Shown: positions 7,867 to 17,104 of the stretch, piece by piece | How the letters are laid out: every line of letters starts with the position of its first letter | Numbering within the stretch: the stretch's first letter is position 1 | Source: Treponema sp. UBA6852 | Lineage (GTDB): Bacteria > Spirochaetota > Spirochaetia > Treponematales > Treponemataceae | Length of the DNA stretch: 64,000 nt | NCBI GenBank assembly: GCA_002449305.1 | Contig: DKDI01000013.1 | Span: forward strand, 40,651 to 104,650 | Reading direction: 5' to 3' | Made by a program: the position numbers and the translations under genes | The notes under the pieces: generated by a model | The model's input: only the letters and a program-made list of their open reading frames with translations | What the model was told of the DNA's origin: nothing | Database searches by the model: none

Positions 7867-8981
7867 TGAAAAAAAGAATTCTTGTTTTAGGCTGTACCGG
7901 ATCAATCGGAAGCCAGACTCTTGATATTGCACGCAAAATGAGCGGCACTTTTGAAGTATGCGGAATTTCAGCTGGAAAAAATGAAGAAAAAGTAAAAGAA
8001 TTATGCTGCGAATTCAATTGCAAAGGAACTGTTTTTTCAAAAGATGGAATAGAAGGTCTTAAAAAACTCATAAAAGAAAGCAAAGCCGATATTGCAGTAA
8101 ATGGAATCGCTGGAGCTGCCGGTCTCAAGCCTTCAGTTCTTGTTTTGGAAAACGGAATTGACTTGGCTCTTGCAAACAAAGAAACAGTTGTAATGGCGTG
8201 GAATCTTGTAAAGGAAATTGCAAAAAAAAATGGAGCAAAAATAATTCCCGTAGACAGTGAGCATTCGGCAATATTCAACTTGGTGCAGAAAATCGGCTCG
8301 GAAAATATAAGCGAAATAATAATAACTGCAAGCGGCGGTCCGTTCAAGAATCTTTCAGATGAAGAGCTAAAAACAGTTTCAATTGAAGATGCATTAAAAC
8401 ATCCGACTTGGTCAATGGGACCAAAAATCACAATCGATAGCGCAAGTCTTGCAAACAAAGGTCTTGAAGTTATTGAAGCGTGCAGACTTTTTGACTTTCC
8501 GCCTGAAAAAGTGAGCGTTGTAGTTCATCCGCAAAGCCTGATTCATTCACTTGTAAGAACAAAGGACGGAATGTTGTACGCGCAGATTTCAAATCCCGAT
8601 ATGCGCCATCCAATATTCGGAGCTTTAGTCTGGCCGAAAATTTCAGAAAATTACCTTGAAAAATTTGACCTTGCATCTTGCAAAGAAATGACATTTTCCG
8701 CTCCAAGATTTGGCTCGTTTCCGCTTTTAAAAACAGCATTCAGCTGTGCAAAAAAAGGCGCAGGCTACACAATCGCATTCAATGCCGCAAACGAAATTGC
8801 AGTTCAGGCTTTTCTTGAAAAAAAATGTGGCTTTACCGATATTGCAAAAATTGTAATCAATACTCTTGAGCTTGACTGGAGCACGCAGCCAGCTTCAATT
8901 GAAGAAATTTTCAGCATTGACCAAAAAGTCCGCCTTGAAGCAGAACGTCAGCTTGCTTTGCTGTCAGGAGGAATCCGTTGA
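7866..8981 (+). CDS. dxr: 1-deoxy-D-xylulose 5-phosphate reductoisomerase
   Basis: Converts DXP to 2-C-methyl-D-erythritol 4-phosphate with NADPH, the committed step of the non-mevalonate isoprenoid pathway. 371 residues. The NADPH loop [14 protein letters not shown] is at about residues 8-21, the metal and substrate segment [11 protein letters not shown] is in the middle, and ITASGGPF and [20 protein letters not shown] follow. It begins one base inside the cdsA stop (TGATG). The stop overlaps the TTG start of rseP. Confidence 0.97.
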   Translation: MKKRILVLGCTGSIGSQTLDIARKMSGTFEVCGISAGKNEEKVKELCCEFNCKGTVFSKDGIEGLKKLIKESKADIAVNGIAGAAGLKPSVLVLENGIDLALANKETVVMAWNLVKEIAKKNGAKIIPVDSEHSAIFNLVQKIGSENISEIIITASGGPFKNLSDEELKTVSIEDALKHPTWSMGPKITIDSASLANKGLEVIEACRLFDFPPEKVSVVVHPQSLIHSLVRTKDGMLYAQISNPDMRHPIFGALVWPKISENYLEKFDLASCKEMTFSAPRFGSFPLLKTAFSCAKKGAGYTIAFNAANEIAVQAFLEKKCGFTDIAKIVINTLELDWSTQPASIEEIFSIDQKVRLEAERQLALLSGGIR

Positions 8982-10090
8982 CATTTGTCTTGGGAATTCT
9001 AGGACTAGGTTTTCTTGTATTTTTTCATGAACTAGGGCATTTTGTAGCCGCAAGAATTTTCGGAGTAAAAGTTGAAGCCTTTTCAATTGGAATGGGACCG
9101 GTTTTACTTCATAGCACTTGGAAAGAAACTGACTACAGAATTTCCCTTATTCCTTTGGGCGGATACTGCGCAATGAAAGGCGAAAAGGATTTCCAAGAAG
9201 CAATGGAAAAAAATCTCAAGGAAATTCAAGGCGAAAAGGATTCATTATACGGTATTCATCCTTTAAAAAGACTCGCAATAGCATTTGCAGGTCCGTTTGC
9301 AAATTTTTTGTTCGGATTTTTTGCATTTTTTACAATTGCCATTATCGGCTATACATACTACAGCGCAGGCACAAAAGTTTCCATGGCAGACGAAATTTAT
9401 CCGGAACTTTCTTCCCCAGCCCACGATGTCGGAATGAAAAGCGGAGACAAAATTTTAAGTTTAAACGGAACAGCGGTAAATGACTTCAGCGAAATCGCAG
9501 CATTTATTTCAACTCATCCAGATGAAAATATAAAAATTGAAGTTGAGCGCGAAGGCAAAATCTTTTTCTTTGATGTGAAAACGGAACTGGACAAAGAAAC
9601 TGGAGCTGGAAAACTTGGAATTGTTTCAGACCCGGAATCAATTGTTGAACACGAATATCCAAGGCACGGATTTTTCGGCGCATGCAAAGAAGGATTCACA
9701 CAAAGCGCAAAAATTATCGCATTGACTGGAAAAAGCATAAGAATTCTATTTAAAGGCGTAAATCTTACAAATGCAGTTTCAGGACCGGTAAGAATCACTT
9801 CGATTTTGGGTACAACTGTAAAACATGGATTTGCGGCAGGATTTAAAGAAGGTGTAGTTTCCACGCTGGAATTTCTTGCGCTTATAAGCATTTCACTTTT
9901 TTTAACGAACCTGCTTCCTATTCCAGTTCTGGACGGCGGACTTATTCTTTTTGCGCTAATCGAATTTTTGGCACGCAAGAAAATGAATCCAAAAGTTTTG
10001 TATTACATTCAGTTTGTCGGAATATTTTTTATAGCTCTCCTTTTTATATTTGCCATGACAGGCGACATAATTTATTTTCTAAAAAAATAG
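8978..10090 (+). CDS. rseP: RIP metalloprotease RseP (site-2 protease)
   Basis: Membrane zinc protease that cleaves transmembrane anti-sigma factors and remnant signal peptides. 370 residues. HELGH at residues 17-21 binds zinc, a PDZ domain follows in the middle (around [19 protein letters not shown]), and the C-terminal motif PVLDGG holds the third zinc ligand near Asp319. The start is TTG at 8978, fixed by AGGAGG at 8966-8971 and overlapping the dxr stop by four bases. No matching anti-sigma substrate is evident in the window. Confidence 0.95.
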   Translation: MTFVLGILGLGFLVFFHELGHFVAARIFGVKVEAFSIGMGPVLLHSTWKETDYRISLIPLGGYCAMKGEKDFQEAMEKNLKEIQGEKDSLYGIHPLKRLAIAFAGPFANFLFGFFAFFTIAIIGYTYYSAGTKVSMADEIYPELSSPAHDVGMKSGDKILSLNGTAVNDFSEIAAFISTHPDENIKIEVEREGKIFFFDVKTELDKETGAGKLGIVSDPESIVEHEYPRHGFFGACKEGFTQSAKIIALTGKSIRILFKGVNLTNAVSGPVRITSILGTTVKHGFAAGFKEGVVSTLEFLALISISLFLTNLLPIPVLDGGLILFALIEFLARKKMNPKVLYYIQFVGIFFIALLFIFAMTGDIIYFLKK

Positions 10091-10099
10091 AGGTTTTAC

Positions 10100-12052
10100 A
10101 TGAAAAAATTCATAAATATCGTTCTGCTATTTTTATCTTTCAGCCTTTATTCGCAGACAATAGCTTCAACTCAGTCGCATGAAGGAAAAGTCAACGCCCT
10201 GCTCTCTTCGGAAACAGAATCTTCTTCTGACGATTCATTTTATTCAGTGGGAAATGACGGATTTATTATAAAATGGACTTCGGACGGAATGGGAGAACAC
10301 TACCAAGTTTCCGACTTGCAAGTGCGGCTTGTGGCAAAAAATTCAGTTTATGGGGACATCGCAGTTTACGAAACAGATGGAATTTCAAATCACAGGCTGA
10401 CTGTAATAGATTCAAAGACTTACACAAAAAAGTTTTCCAAGAAATTCGCAAATTCAATAGTTTCAGTTTCGTTTTCAGCAAAGGGAAAATATCTTTTTGC
10501 GGGAACAACGGCAGTAAACGGAACTTTTGTTTTAAATGCAAGAACCGGAACTGTAATAAAAAAAGCGGCTGATGTTTCAGGAATTGTGCCGCTTATTCTC
10601 ACAGGCGATTCAGAAAAAACTGCCGTTATGTACTCAAAGTCCGGAACTCTCTATTATTATGATTTGATTGGAATGAAAGTCAAGGCGAAATTTTCCGCGC
10701 CAAGTTCATTGAATCAGCTTACACTTTTTGGCACAGGAAATTTCAAAAATAGATTTATTGCAGGAGAAAAAAATAATACAATATTTATAATTGATGCAAC
10801 TTCAGGAAAGACACTTGCTCAGTACCAGGCAAATTCGCCACTCATTTTCGCTTCAAAATCCAGCCATGAAGACAAGCAGGGGCTTTACTTTATAGCTGAC
10901 GGCGGAAAAAATTTTTCGTTGCAGCTTGTAGACCAAGAATCATTGAAAAAACTTTTTACAGGAAAATCAGCAGCCTCACCTCTTATCATTAAGAATTTTA
11001 CAGGGCTAAAAAGCCGCGACAAATTTACCTGCGCCGCAAAAAATGCAGAGACAGTAATGCTAGGAACACAAAATGGCGCGCTCTATTCCATGACAGATAT
11101 TCCAGAATCAGAACTTTACAGCATTTTTTCAATCACAGAAAATATGTACCAGAAAATCTACGATATTGATTCCGATGAAAGCATTTTCTATCTTTTGACG
11201 CAAAACGCAATATTTAAAACTTCTTACGACACAAAAGCCATGTATAGACTGGGCTCTAGTTTTTCGCATACAAATATTTTAAAGCACAGTGATTCTCTCA
11301 TTTTGTGGTCAAAAAACACACAGCGTCCAGTTCAGCAGATATCTTTGGACGGAAGTGAAAATACAAAAACTTTGTTCACGCCATCTGCTCAGCTTAGAAA
11401 CTTAAGAGTATTCAAAAACAAAATTGTCTATATTCTGGGAACTTCCATAGTCGCAATCTATGACATGGAAACAGGAGCAAATTCAACTGTATACACAGGA
11501 ACTTCGGTTCAAGATGCGGTTCTTGTAAATGAAAATCTTGTTGTCGTGGCAAAAACTTCCACAGGAAAAGGAGATTCCGCATTCGTTTCTGTAAACACCC
11601 AGACAAAAGAAACCGTTCCTCTCAAATTCAATGGAGATGTTGCTTTTTCCTTAAGCTATGATGAAAACAAGGAAAATTCTCCTGTATACGGAATTTCAAT
11701 TGACTCTATAAACGGCACATCAAAAACACTTGTATTTTCTTTCTATCCAAAGTCTGGAATCCAGAATTCGCTGTTCACATTGCAGGCAGAAGACGCTACT
11801 GCATTTACAGAACTTGAATATCCTTTTGTGTTCACAAACATAGGCAAAAATCAAGTGCGCTCATACAACATTTCAGCAGGAAAAACAACTGTTTTCCGCC
11901 GCTCCGCTTCTATGCCGCTAAAAGCTGCCGCATCAAAAGACAGAGTCGCTGTTCTTAACTACAACGGAAGCATTTCCTGGTACAATCCAAGCTCGCAGAT
12001 TCTTCTTGCGGACTGGTACTTAACAACAGACGGCGACTGGATTGAATTTTAG
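10100..12052 (+). CDS. Exported beta-propeller-like protein, function unknown
   Basis: 650 residues with a signal peptide (MKKFINIVLLFLSFSLYSQ). The mature part is a succession of WD40/PQQ-like strand repeats of 40-50 residues, for example FYSVGNDGFIIKWTSDG, YLFAGTTAVNGTFVLNARTG and FIAGEKNNTIFIIDATSGK, suggesting one or two seven-bladed propellers. Such proteins usually bind other proteins. It lies nine bases after rseP and closes the operon, so a role in envelope quality control is possible but unproven. I do not recognise a named family. Confidence 0.6.
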   Translation: MKKFINIVLLFLSFSLYSQTIASTQSHEGKVNALLSSETESSSDDSFYSVGNDGFIIKWTSDGMGEHYQVSDLQVRLVAKNSVYGDIAVYETDGISNHRLTVIDSKTYTKKFSKKFANSIVSVSFSAKGKYLFAGTTAVNGTFVLNARTGTVIKKAADVSGIVPLILTGDSEKTAVMYSKSGTLYYYDLIGMKVKAKFSAPSSLNQLTLFGTGNFKNRFIAGEKNNTIFIIDATSGKTLAQYQANSPLIFASKSSHEDKQGLYFIADGGKNFSLQLVDQESLKKLFTGKSAASPLIIKNFTGLKSRDKFTCAAKNAETVMLGTQNGALYSMTDIPESELYSIFSITENMYQKIYDIDSDESIFYLLTQNAIFKTSYDTKAMYRLGSSFSHTNILKHSDSLILWSKNTQRPVQQISLDGSENTKTLFTPSAQLRNLRVFKNKIVYILGTSIVAIYDMETGANSTVYTGTSVQDAVLVNENLVVVAKTSTGKGDSAFVSVNTQTKETVPLKFNGDVAFSLSYDENKENSPVYGISIDSINGTSKTLVFSFYPKSGIQNSLFTLQAEDATAFTELEYPFVFTNIGKNQVRSYNISAGKTTVFRRSASMPLKAAASKDRVAVLNYNGSISWYNPSSQILLADWYLTTDGDWIEF

Positions 12053-12060
12053 TTAACTGC

Positions 12061-12101
12061 AAAAAAAATCCGCGCAATGCAAACAAAACAATGCACGGAT
12101 T
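12061..12101 (-). terminator. Terminator of the ABC-F gene
   Basis: AATCCG (12067-12072) pairs with CGGATT (12096-12101), extended by inner GCA/TGC pairs. On the minus strand the stem is followed by eight T (12061-12068). It sits between the convergent propeller and ABC-F genes and may serve both. Confidence 0.7.
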
Positions 12102-12129
12102 CTGGATAAAATGTCAGCTTTATGAAATA

Positions 12130-13770
12130 TTAGATTCTAATTTTTTTATTCAAGCCTGCATAATATTCTTTTCTAAGCTGCTTAACCTGATCGTCCTTGA
12201 GATAATCATCAAAATTCATCATGCGGTCAATTATTCCTTTAGGAGTGATTTCGATAATTCTGTTTGCAATTGTCGAAATAAATTCGTGGTCATGGCTTGA
12301 GAACATTACAACGCCAGGAAACTTCACAAGGCCTTCGTTTAAGCTTTCAATTGACTCAAGATCAAGATGGTTTGTAGGATCGTCAAGAATCAAAACATTT
12401 GCGCCGCTAAGCATCATTTTTGAAAGCATACAGCGCACTTTTTCGCCTCCAGAAAGAACCTTTACTTTTTTAAGCCCATCATCACCGGAAAAAAGCATGC
12501 GTCCCAAAAATCCGCGGACATAAGCATCATCCTGATCAGGAGAATACTGCTTGAGCCAGTCAGTTATTGTAAGCTCATTGTTAAAATAAGATGAATTGTC
12601 GCGACCCATGTAGCTGTGGCTTGTAGTCTGTCCCCAGCTATATGTTCCGCTGTCAGGCTTTTTTGTTTCTGAAACAATATCAAAAAATGAAGTTATTGAG
12701 TTATGTTCCATTCCGACAAAAGCAACTTTTTCGCCAGGATGAATTGTAATGCTAAAGTCATTGAGCAGAACATTTCCATCGTCGTCCTTTGAATTCAATT
12801 TTTCAGCGGTAAGAACAAAATTTCCAATCTCGCGTTCAGGCTGAAATCCAACATAAGGGAATTTTCGGCTCGTAACAGGAATATCTTCAAGCTCCATTTT
12901 TTCAAGCATTTTCTTGCGGCTCGAAGCCTGTCCTGACTTTGAAACATTGCTTGCAAACCGCTGTATAAACTGCTTAAGGTCTGCCATTTTGTCTTCGCGT
13001 TTTTTCTGCTGATCTTTTGCCTGCTTTTGAAGAATCTGGCTCATCTGATACCAGAAGTCATAGTTTCCGGTAAACTGAGTAATTTTTCCGTAGTCAATAT
13101 CGCAAGTAAATGTGCAGACTGCATTCAAAAAGTGGCGGTCATGCGAAACAACAATAACGCAGTTCTCAAATTCCAAAAGAAATTCCTCAAGCCAAATAAT
13201 GGACTCAAGGTCAAGACCGTTTGTAGGCTCATCGAGAATAAGATAATCAGGATTTCCAAAAAGAGCCTGGGCAAGAAGCACTCGTACCTTTTGGCTTTCG
13301 TCCAGCTCGCTCATCATTCTGTCGTGGAATTCCTCTTCAAGACCAAGACCAGAAAGCATCTGCTCAATCTGATTTTCTGCCTCGTAGCCTCCAAGCTCGC
13401 CAAATTCCGCCTGCATATCCGCAGCCTTCATTCCGTCTTCATCAGAAAAATCTTCTTTTGCGTAAATTGCATCGATGTCCTTTTCCAACTGATAAAGCTT
13501 CGGATAGCCCATCTTTACAGTTTCTTTTACTGAATATCCGTCATATTTAAAGTGATCCTGGCTTAAAACCGACATACGTTCGCCGGGAGTAATTGTAATT
13601 GTTCCCGTGTCATGCTCTATTTCACCGGAAAGAATTTTCAAGAAAGTTGACTTGCCTGCTCCGTTTGCACCAATAATTCCGTAGCAGTTTCCTTTCATAA
13701 ATTTTATGTTCACATCTTTGAACAAAGGTTTTTCACTGAATTTTAGACTTACATCTGTTACTGTAATCAA
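12130..13770 (-). CDS. ABC-F family ATPase (YkpA/YbiT-like)
   Basis: 546 residues with two nucleotide-binding domains joined by the basic helical linker typical of ABC-F proteins, and no membrane segment. ABC-F proteins act on the ribosome. The N-terminus MITVTDVSLKFSEKPLFKDV and Walker A GANGAGKST (34-42) match the YkpA/YbiT branch. Domain 1 has an altered signature (L-D-E-S-Q) and DEPTNGLDLE. In domain 2 the P-loop position reads VGMEHNSITS and lacks the Gly-Lys-Ser/Thr core, while the signature L-S-G-G-E and DDPTNHLDLE are intact. It follows the helicase gene by 15 bp. An exact cellular role is not assigned. Confidence 0.9.
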   Translation of the reverse strand: MITVTDVSLKFSEKPLFKDVNIKFMKGNCYGIIGANGAGKSTFLKILSGEIEHDTGTITITPGERMSVLSQDHFKYDGYSVKETVKMGYPKLYQLEKDIDAIYAKEDFSDEDGMKAADMQAEFGELGGYEAENQIEQMLSGLGLEEEFHDRMMSELDESQKVRVLLAQALFGNPDYLILDEPTNGLDLESIIWLEEFLLEFENCVIVVSHDRHFLNAVCTFTCDIDYGKITQFTGNYDFWYQMSQILQKQAKDQQKKREDKMADLKQFIQRFASNVSKSGQASSRKKMLEKMELEDIPVTSRKFPYVGFQPEREIGNFVLTAEKLNSKDDDGNVLLNDFSITIHPGEKVAFVGMEHNSITSFFDIVSETKKPDSGTYSWGQTTSHSYMGRDNSSYFNNELTITDWLKQYSPDQDDAYVRGFLGRMLFSGDDGLKKVKVLSGGEKVRCMLSKMMLSGANVLILDDPTNHLDLESIESLNEGLVKFPGVVMFSSHDHEFISTIANRIIEITPKGIIDRMMNFDDYLKDDQVKQLRKEYYAGLNKKIRI

Positions 13771-13785
13771 TTTTTTTTCTCCGAT

Positions 13786-15387
13786 TTATTTTTTTCCAAA
13801 GAAGGATTTTATTCTAGCTAATACGCTTTTCTTTTGAGGCGATTTTTTAGATTCCGCAGGCTTTGAAGAATAACTCTTTTTGCCCGAAGCATTTTTTTGC
13901 ATTGAAGAATTTTTCTTTGCAACGCTTTGTTTTTTTGAAGAATACTTTTGCTTATTTGAAGACGAAGAAGTAAGGGATGCGTATTTTTCCTTATAAACTT
14001 TCATGCGCTCTTCTGTTGACATTGTGGCAAGCTTGTCTTCATCAATATAAACACGTCTGTCGCGCTTGTATTCTTTTTTAGCTTCTTCGTTGCGTGAAGA
14101 ATAACGGCCTCTTCCTTTTTTTGAAGAACGTCTTCTATCTGAACTGCCATTTTTTCTATTGTATTCAGCTGCACGGCGGCGTCCAAATTCGCTTTTGTCA
14201 TTGTAATCTTCGTGATAACTGTCAAGTTTTATATATACACCGGCGCTTTTGTCTTGAACAAACATGGATTCATCTGCGACACAGCTAGGAATGGGCTTTT
14301 CAATATAACGCTCAATCGGCGGTAAGGAATAAACGTCCTGCTCACTGCAAAATGTAAATGCCTTTCCTGATTTTCCGGCACGTGCAGTTCTTCCAATGCG
14401 ATGCACGTAGTTTTCAGCCTCATTCGGCAAGTCGTAGTTTATAACCATCGCAAGGTCGTTTACATCAATTCCACGGGCGGCAACATCTGTAGCAACGAGA
14501 CATTTTATAGCTCCGGCTTTAAATTTATCCATTATGGCAAGGCGTTTTTTCTGCGGAAGGTCTCCGATTATAAACTCGCTTTCAAATCCGTTCATTCTAA
14601 GACGCTTTGCAACAATCTCGCAGCTTTTTTTTGTATTGCAGAAAACAATCAGGCTTTCAGGCTTTTCACGCGAAATAATTCCAAGCAAAAGTTTCATTTT
14701 GTCATCGCTTGAAACATGAAAAAGCTCCTGGGCAATTTCGTCAACAGTTATATTTTCCGCAGCAATTGTAATTTCTGCCGGATTGCGGGTATATTCCCAA
14801 GCGAGATTTTTTACATAGGAATTTAAGGTCGCGCTAAAAAGCATTGTCTGCCGCTGCTCGCTTGAAGGCAAAACTTTTATAAGTGTTCTTAAATCCGGAT
14901 AAAATCCCATGTCAAACATTCTGTCGGCTTCGTCAATCACAAGAAAAGCAACAGAACTCAAATCCATTTGATTTCCATGGTTTAAGTCAATTACACGTCC
15001 CGGAGTTCCAATCATAATGTCCACACCTTTTTTTAAGGACGCAACCTGCTTGTCATATCCAACGCCGCCGTAGAAACTAGCGCATTTTAGAGAAGTGAAC
15101 TTTGCAAGTTTTTGAGCTTCTTCCTGAACTTGAACAGCAAGCTCCCTTGTAGGAACCATAATCAAAGCTTTTTTTCCTGCCGCCTCTCCGCGTGTCAAAA
15201 GCTCCTGAATAACGCTTGTTAAATACGCCGCAGTTTTTCCAGTTCCTGTCTGCGACTGAACATACAAATCTCTTCCTTCCAAAGAAGACTTTAAAACCTG
15301 CTCCTGAACAGGAGTGCAATCCACGTAGCCTGCATCTTCAATTCCCTGCAAAAGGCTTTCGTGTAAAGAAAATTCTGTAAATTTCAT
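13786..15387 (-). CDS. DEAD-box ATP-dependent RNA helicase
   Basis: 533 residues. All helicase motifs are in order: the Q motif with PVQEQVL, motif I QTGTGKTAAY near residue 46, PTRELA, TPGRVID, a VIDEADRMFDMG motif II, SAT, then VFCNTKK, VATDVAARGIDV and HRIGRTARAGKSG. The last 150 or so residues are a Lys/Arg/Ser-rich tail for RNA contact. The family unwinds short RNA duplexes in ribosome assembly and mRNA decay, resembling CshA/RhlE. It forms a two-gene unit with the ABC-F ATPase, suggesting a shared role in translation or ribosome biogenesis. Confidence 0.94.
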   Translation of the reverse strand: MKFTEFSLHESLLQGIEDAGYVDCTPVQEQVLKSSLEGRDLYVQSQTGTGKTAAYLTSVIQELLTRGEAAGKKALIMVPTRELAVQVQEEAQKLAKFTSLKCASFYGGVGYDKQVASLKKGVDIMIGTPGRVIDLNHGNQMDLSSVAFLVIDEADRMFDMGFYPDLRTLIKVLPSSEQRQTMLFSATLNSYVKNLAWEYTRNPAEITIAAENITVDEIAQELFHVSSDDKMKLLLGIISREKPESLIVFCNTKKSCEIVAKRLRMNGFESEFIIGDLPQKKRLAIMDKFKAGAIKCLVATDVAARGIDVNDLAMVINYDLPNEAENYVHRIGRTARAGKSGKAFTFCSEQDVYSLPPIERYIEKPIPSCVADESMFVQDKSAGVYIKLDSYHEDYNDKSEFGRRRAAEYNRKNGSSDRRRSSKKGRGRYSSRNEEAKKEYKRDRRVYIDEDKLATMSTEERMKVYKEKYASLTSSSSNKQKYSSKKQSVAKKNSSMQKNASGKKSYSSKPAESKKSPQKKSVLARIKSFFGKK

Positions 15388-15521
15388 TGCTAAATCCTAA
15401 AAATATAATTACATCTTTGCGATAAAAGTCAATTTCTTTCTATAATATAAATAGTTAGCTTAGTATACAAGTTTTTTCAGATAGTATCAATTGAAATAAG
15501 ATAAATGAATTTTTATTCACA

Positions 15522-15552
15522 CAAAAAAAATCCCGAGGAAAATTCCCCGGGA
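15522..15552 (-). terminator. Terminator downstream of the 5S rRNA and 87-residue ORF
   Basis: TCCCGAGGAA (15531-15540) pairs with TTCCCCGGGA (15543-15552) with one mismatch. On the minus strand it runs into eight T. It would end transcription coming from the 5S rRNA. Confidence 0.7.
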
Positions 15553-15580
15553 AAAATCGCTCACTTCTTGAGTTCTTATT

Positions 15581-15844
15581 TTATTCTATTTGAATATCTG
15601 AAACTTCATAGCTTCCTTTATCCAACGGCTCAAAGAAAACTTGCAGATTTTTTATTCCAGAAACAGGAGACAAAATCTCAAATTCTGTTTCGCTTCCTGT
15701 GCAGAATTTATCGTAACCTATGCCCAAAGAACTATTTTCCTTCTCAAATTTTATTCCTATGTGAATCATATTTCCAGAATCGCTTTTTATCTTGTATTTC
15801 ACAGATTTGACAGAATCATATCCATCTAAAGTTTTTGTGAACAT
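15581..15844 (-). CDS. Hypothetical 87-residue protein, possible gene remnant
   Basis: A short ORF between the 5S rRNA and its terminator. It has no Shine-Dalgarno and no promoter of its own, so it would rely on 5S transcription. The composition is beta-rich with alternating strands, such as KSVKYKIKSDSGNMIHIGIKFE and a C-terminal SYEVSDIQIE, resembling one half of a jelly-roll or carbohydrate-binding sandwich. There is no signal peptide or known motif. It may be the surviving end of a longer gene or a small real protein. I do not recognise it. Confidence 0.35.
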   Translation of the reverse strand: MFTKTLDGYDSVKSVKYKIKSDSGNMIHIGIKFEKENSSLGIGYDKFCTGSETEFEILSPVSGIKNLQVFFEPLDKGSYEVSDIQIE

Positions 15845-15895
15845 TAAAACTGAAAGATTTTTATTGATTGAAAAAAAAAGCGTTTAAAATAAAAA

Positions 15896-16005
15896 TACGG
15901 CAGCTTCCTACTTTCCCGCGTTAGCAGTATCATCGGCGTAGAAGAGCTTGACTTCCGTGTTCGGTATGGGAACGGGTATTGCCTCTTCACTTTGGCTACC
16001 GTGAT
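15896..16005 (-). rRNA. rrf: 5S ribosomal RNA, orphan copy
   Basis: Minus-strand RNA of about 110 nt. The diagnostic 5S core CCCATACCGAACACGGAAG is present, and terminal stem arms ACGGTAGC and GCTGCCGT pair over eight positions. No 16S or 23S rRNA gene lies next to it. It has a strong promoter of its own immediately upstream. Confidence 0.92.
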
Positions 16006-16009
16006 TAAG

Positions 16010-16038
16010 AATATATACTTTCCAAAAAAAAATGTCAA
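16010..16038 (-). promoter_or_regulatory. 5S rRNA promoter
   Basis: TTGACA (16033-16038), exactly 17 bp, TATATT (16010-16015) on the minus strand. The 5S 5' end falls about five bases beyond the -10 box. Confidence 0.75.
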
Positions 16039-16132
16039 TATGAATTTGCAAAAACTATTATTTTTTTTAGAAAAATTTTGAATTTTTCAGTATGAAAACA
16101 GTTAGCTTACGGTTTCAAGCACACAAATTTTG

Positions 16133-16735
16133 TTAAAGCGGCTTAAAATCTGAAGCTGGATGCTTACATACAGGGCAAATAAAATCGTCCGGCAAAGTTT
16201 CGCCTTCGTAAATATATCCGCATACAGTGCAAATAAATCCCTTTTTCTTTTCCGTGGAAGCCGGCTTTGGCTTTATATTATTCTGATAAAATGAATACGT
16301 TGCTGAAGGAACTTGCGACAAAACTTCACCGTCTGTAACATCAGCAATAAAAAGAGTGTGCGTTCCCAAATCCAAAGTAGAAACAACTTTCGCACTCAAA
16401 AATGCGTTTGTTTCCTCCGCAATATAAACAAGACCGTTTGCAGATCTTTTAAAAGAAATTGACTCCAGTTTGTCTGTATTTCTGCCGCTTTGAAAGCCCC
16501 AGTGCTTGTAAGTTCCAAATTTTGAATTTTCTGCTAGAACTGAAACATTGAATTCTTTTGTTTTCAGAATCATGTCGTGCGTATAATTCGCTTTGTTTAC
16601 CGTCAAAGAAATTCTGTTAGGCTGGGAAGTAACCTGCCCTACAGTATTCACAATGCAGCCGTTGTCTTTTTCGCCGTCTTTTGCAGTCAAAATAAAAAGA
16701 CCGTAAGACAAATTGAACATAGCCTTGTTATCCAT
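16133..16735 (-). CDS. Flavin reductase-rubredoxin fusion (high-molecular-weight rubredoxin type)
   Basis: 200 residues. The N-terminal part (about 1-155) is a flavin reductase-like FMN-binding domain, with NTVGQVTSQPNRISLTVNK and FNVSVLAEN as its conserved strands. The C-terminal 40 residues are rubredoxin, with two Cys-x2-Cys pairs (C-T-V-C-G-Y and C-P-V-C-K). In anaerobes this fusion passes electrons from NAD(P)H to flavodiiron or rubrerythrin-type partners that reduce oxygen, NO or peroxide. Those partners are not in the window. The strong Shine-Dalgarno CGGAGG and its own promoter suggest independent expression. Confidence 0.9.
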   Translation of the reverse strand: MDNKAMFNLSYGLFILTAKDGEKDNGCIVNTVGQVTSQPNRISLTVNKANYTHDMILKTKEFNVSVLAENSKFGTYKHWGFQSGRNTDKLESISFKRSANGLVYIAEETNAFLSAKVVSTLDLGTHTLFIADVTDGEVLSQVPSATYSFYQNNIKPKPASTEKKKGFICTVCGYIYEGETLPDDFICPVCKHPASDFKPL

Positions 16736-16769
16736 AAAGAACCTCCGTTAAGAAAGTGAATTACTTTAA

Positions 16770-16797
16770 ATATAACAAAAGCTATAAAATATGCAAA
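16770..16797 (-). promoter_or_regulatory. Promoter of the flavin reductase-rubredoxin gene
   Basis: TTGCAT (16792-16797), 16 bp, TATATT (16770-16775) on the minus strand, leading into a leader with CGGAGG at about 16743-16748. Confidence 0.5.
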
Positions 16798-16798
16798 G

Positions 16799-17101
16799 TT
16801 ATTTTAATTTTTTTTCGATTTCCTGAATTTTTTCAAGAATAACCGGCTTGTTTTTTTTGTTATAGAATTCCGCAAGTTTTCCAAGTGCAAAAAGTTCATC
16901 TTTTAAGGCAAGAAGTTTTTCCATGGGTAAATTTTCTGGAATATATTCAACAAGCACGCTGCCCGTTTTTTCATTGCGCTCAACTTTTTTTACGGCAGAA
17001 TGGCTTCCCACCGCTGAATACAATGCGGAAAATATATCATCATCTTTAAAAACTTCATTGCGTAAACGGATTCTTCCTGGAAAAAAACTTGAAACAATCA
17101 T
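16799..17101 (-). CDS. Small HMA-type metal-handling domain protein
   Basis: 100 residues. It shares the opening F-P-G-R-I-R-L-R with the N-terminus of the neighbouring P-type ATPase (L-P-G-R-V-R-L-R), and a ferredoxin-like beta-alpha-beta pattern follows (VKKVERNEKTGSVLVEYI). This fits the second class of heavy-metal-associated domains, which lack the Cys-x2-Cys pair. No cysteine is present. A lysine-rich helix closes the protein. It starts three bases after the ATPase stop, so the two are co-translated. It may act as a detached regulatory or docking domain for the pump. Confidence 0.7.
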   Translation of the reverse strand: MIVSSFFPGRIRLRNEVFKDDDIFSALYSAVGSHSAVKKVERNEKTGSVLVEYIPENLPMEKLLALKDELFALGKLAEFYNKKNKPVILEKIQEIEKKLK

Positions 17102-17104
17102 TTT

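Noticed and set aside
13027..13533. 168-codon plus-strand ORF opposite the ABC-F gene
   Set aside because: Lies entirely within a well-conserved ATPase gene on the other strand. Product has no recognisable motif.
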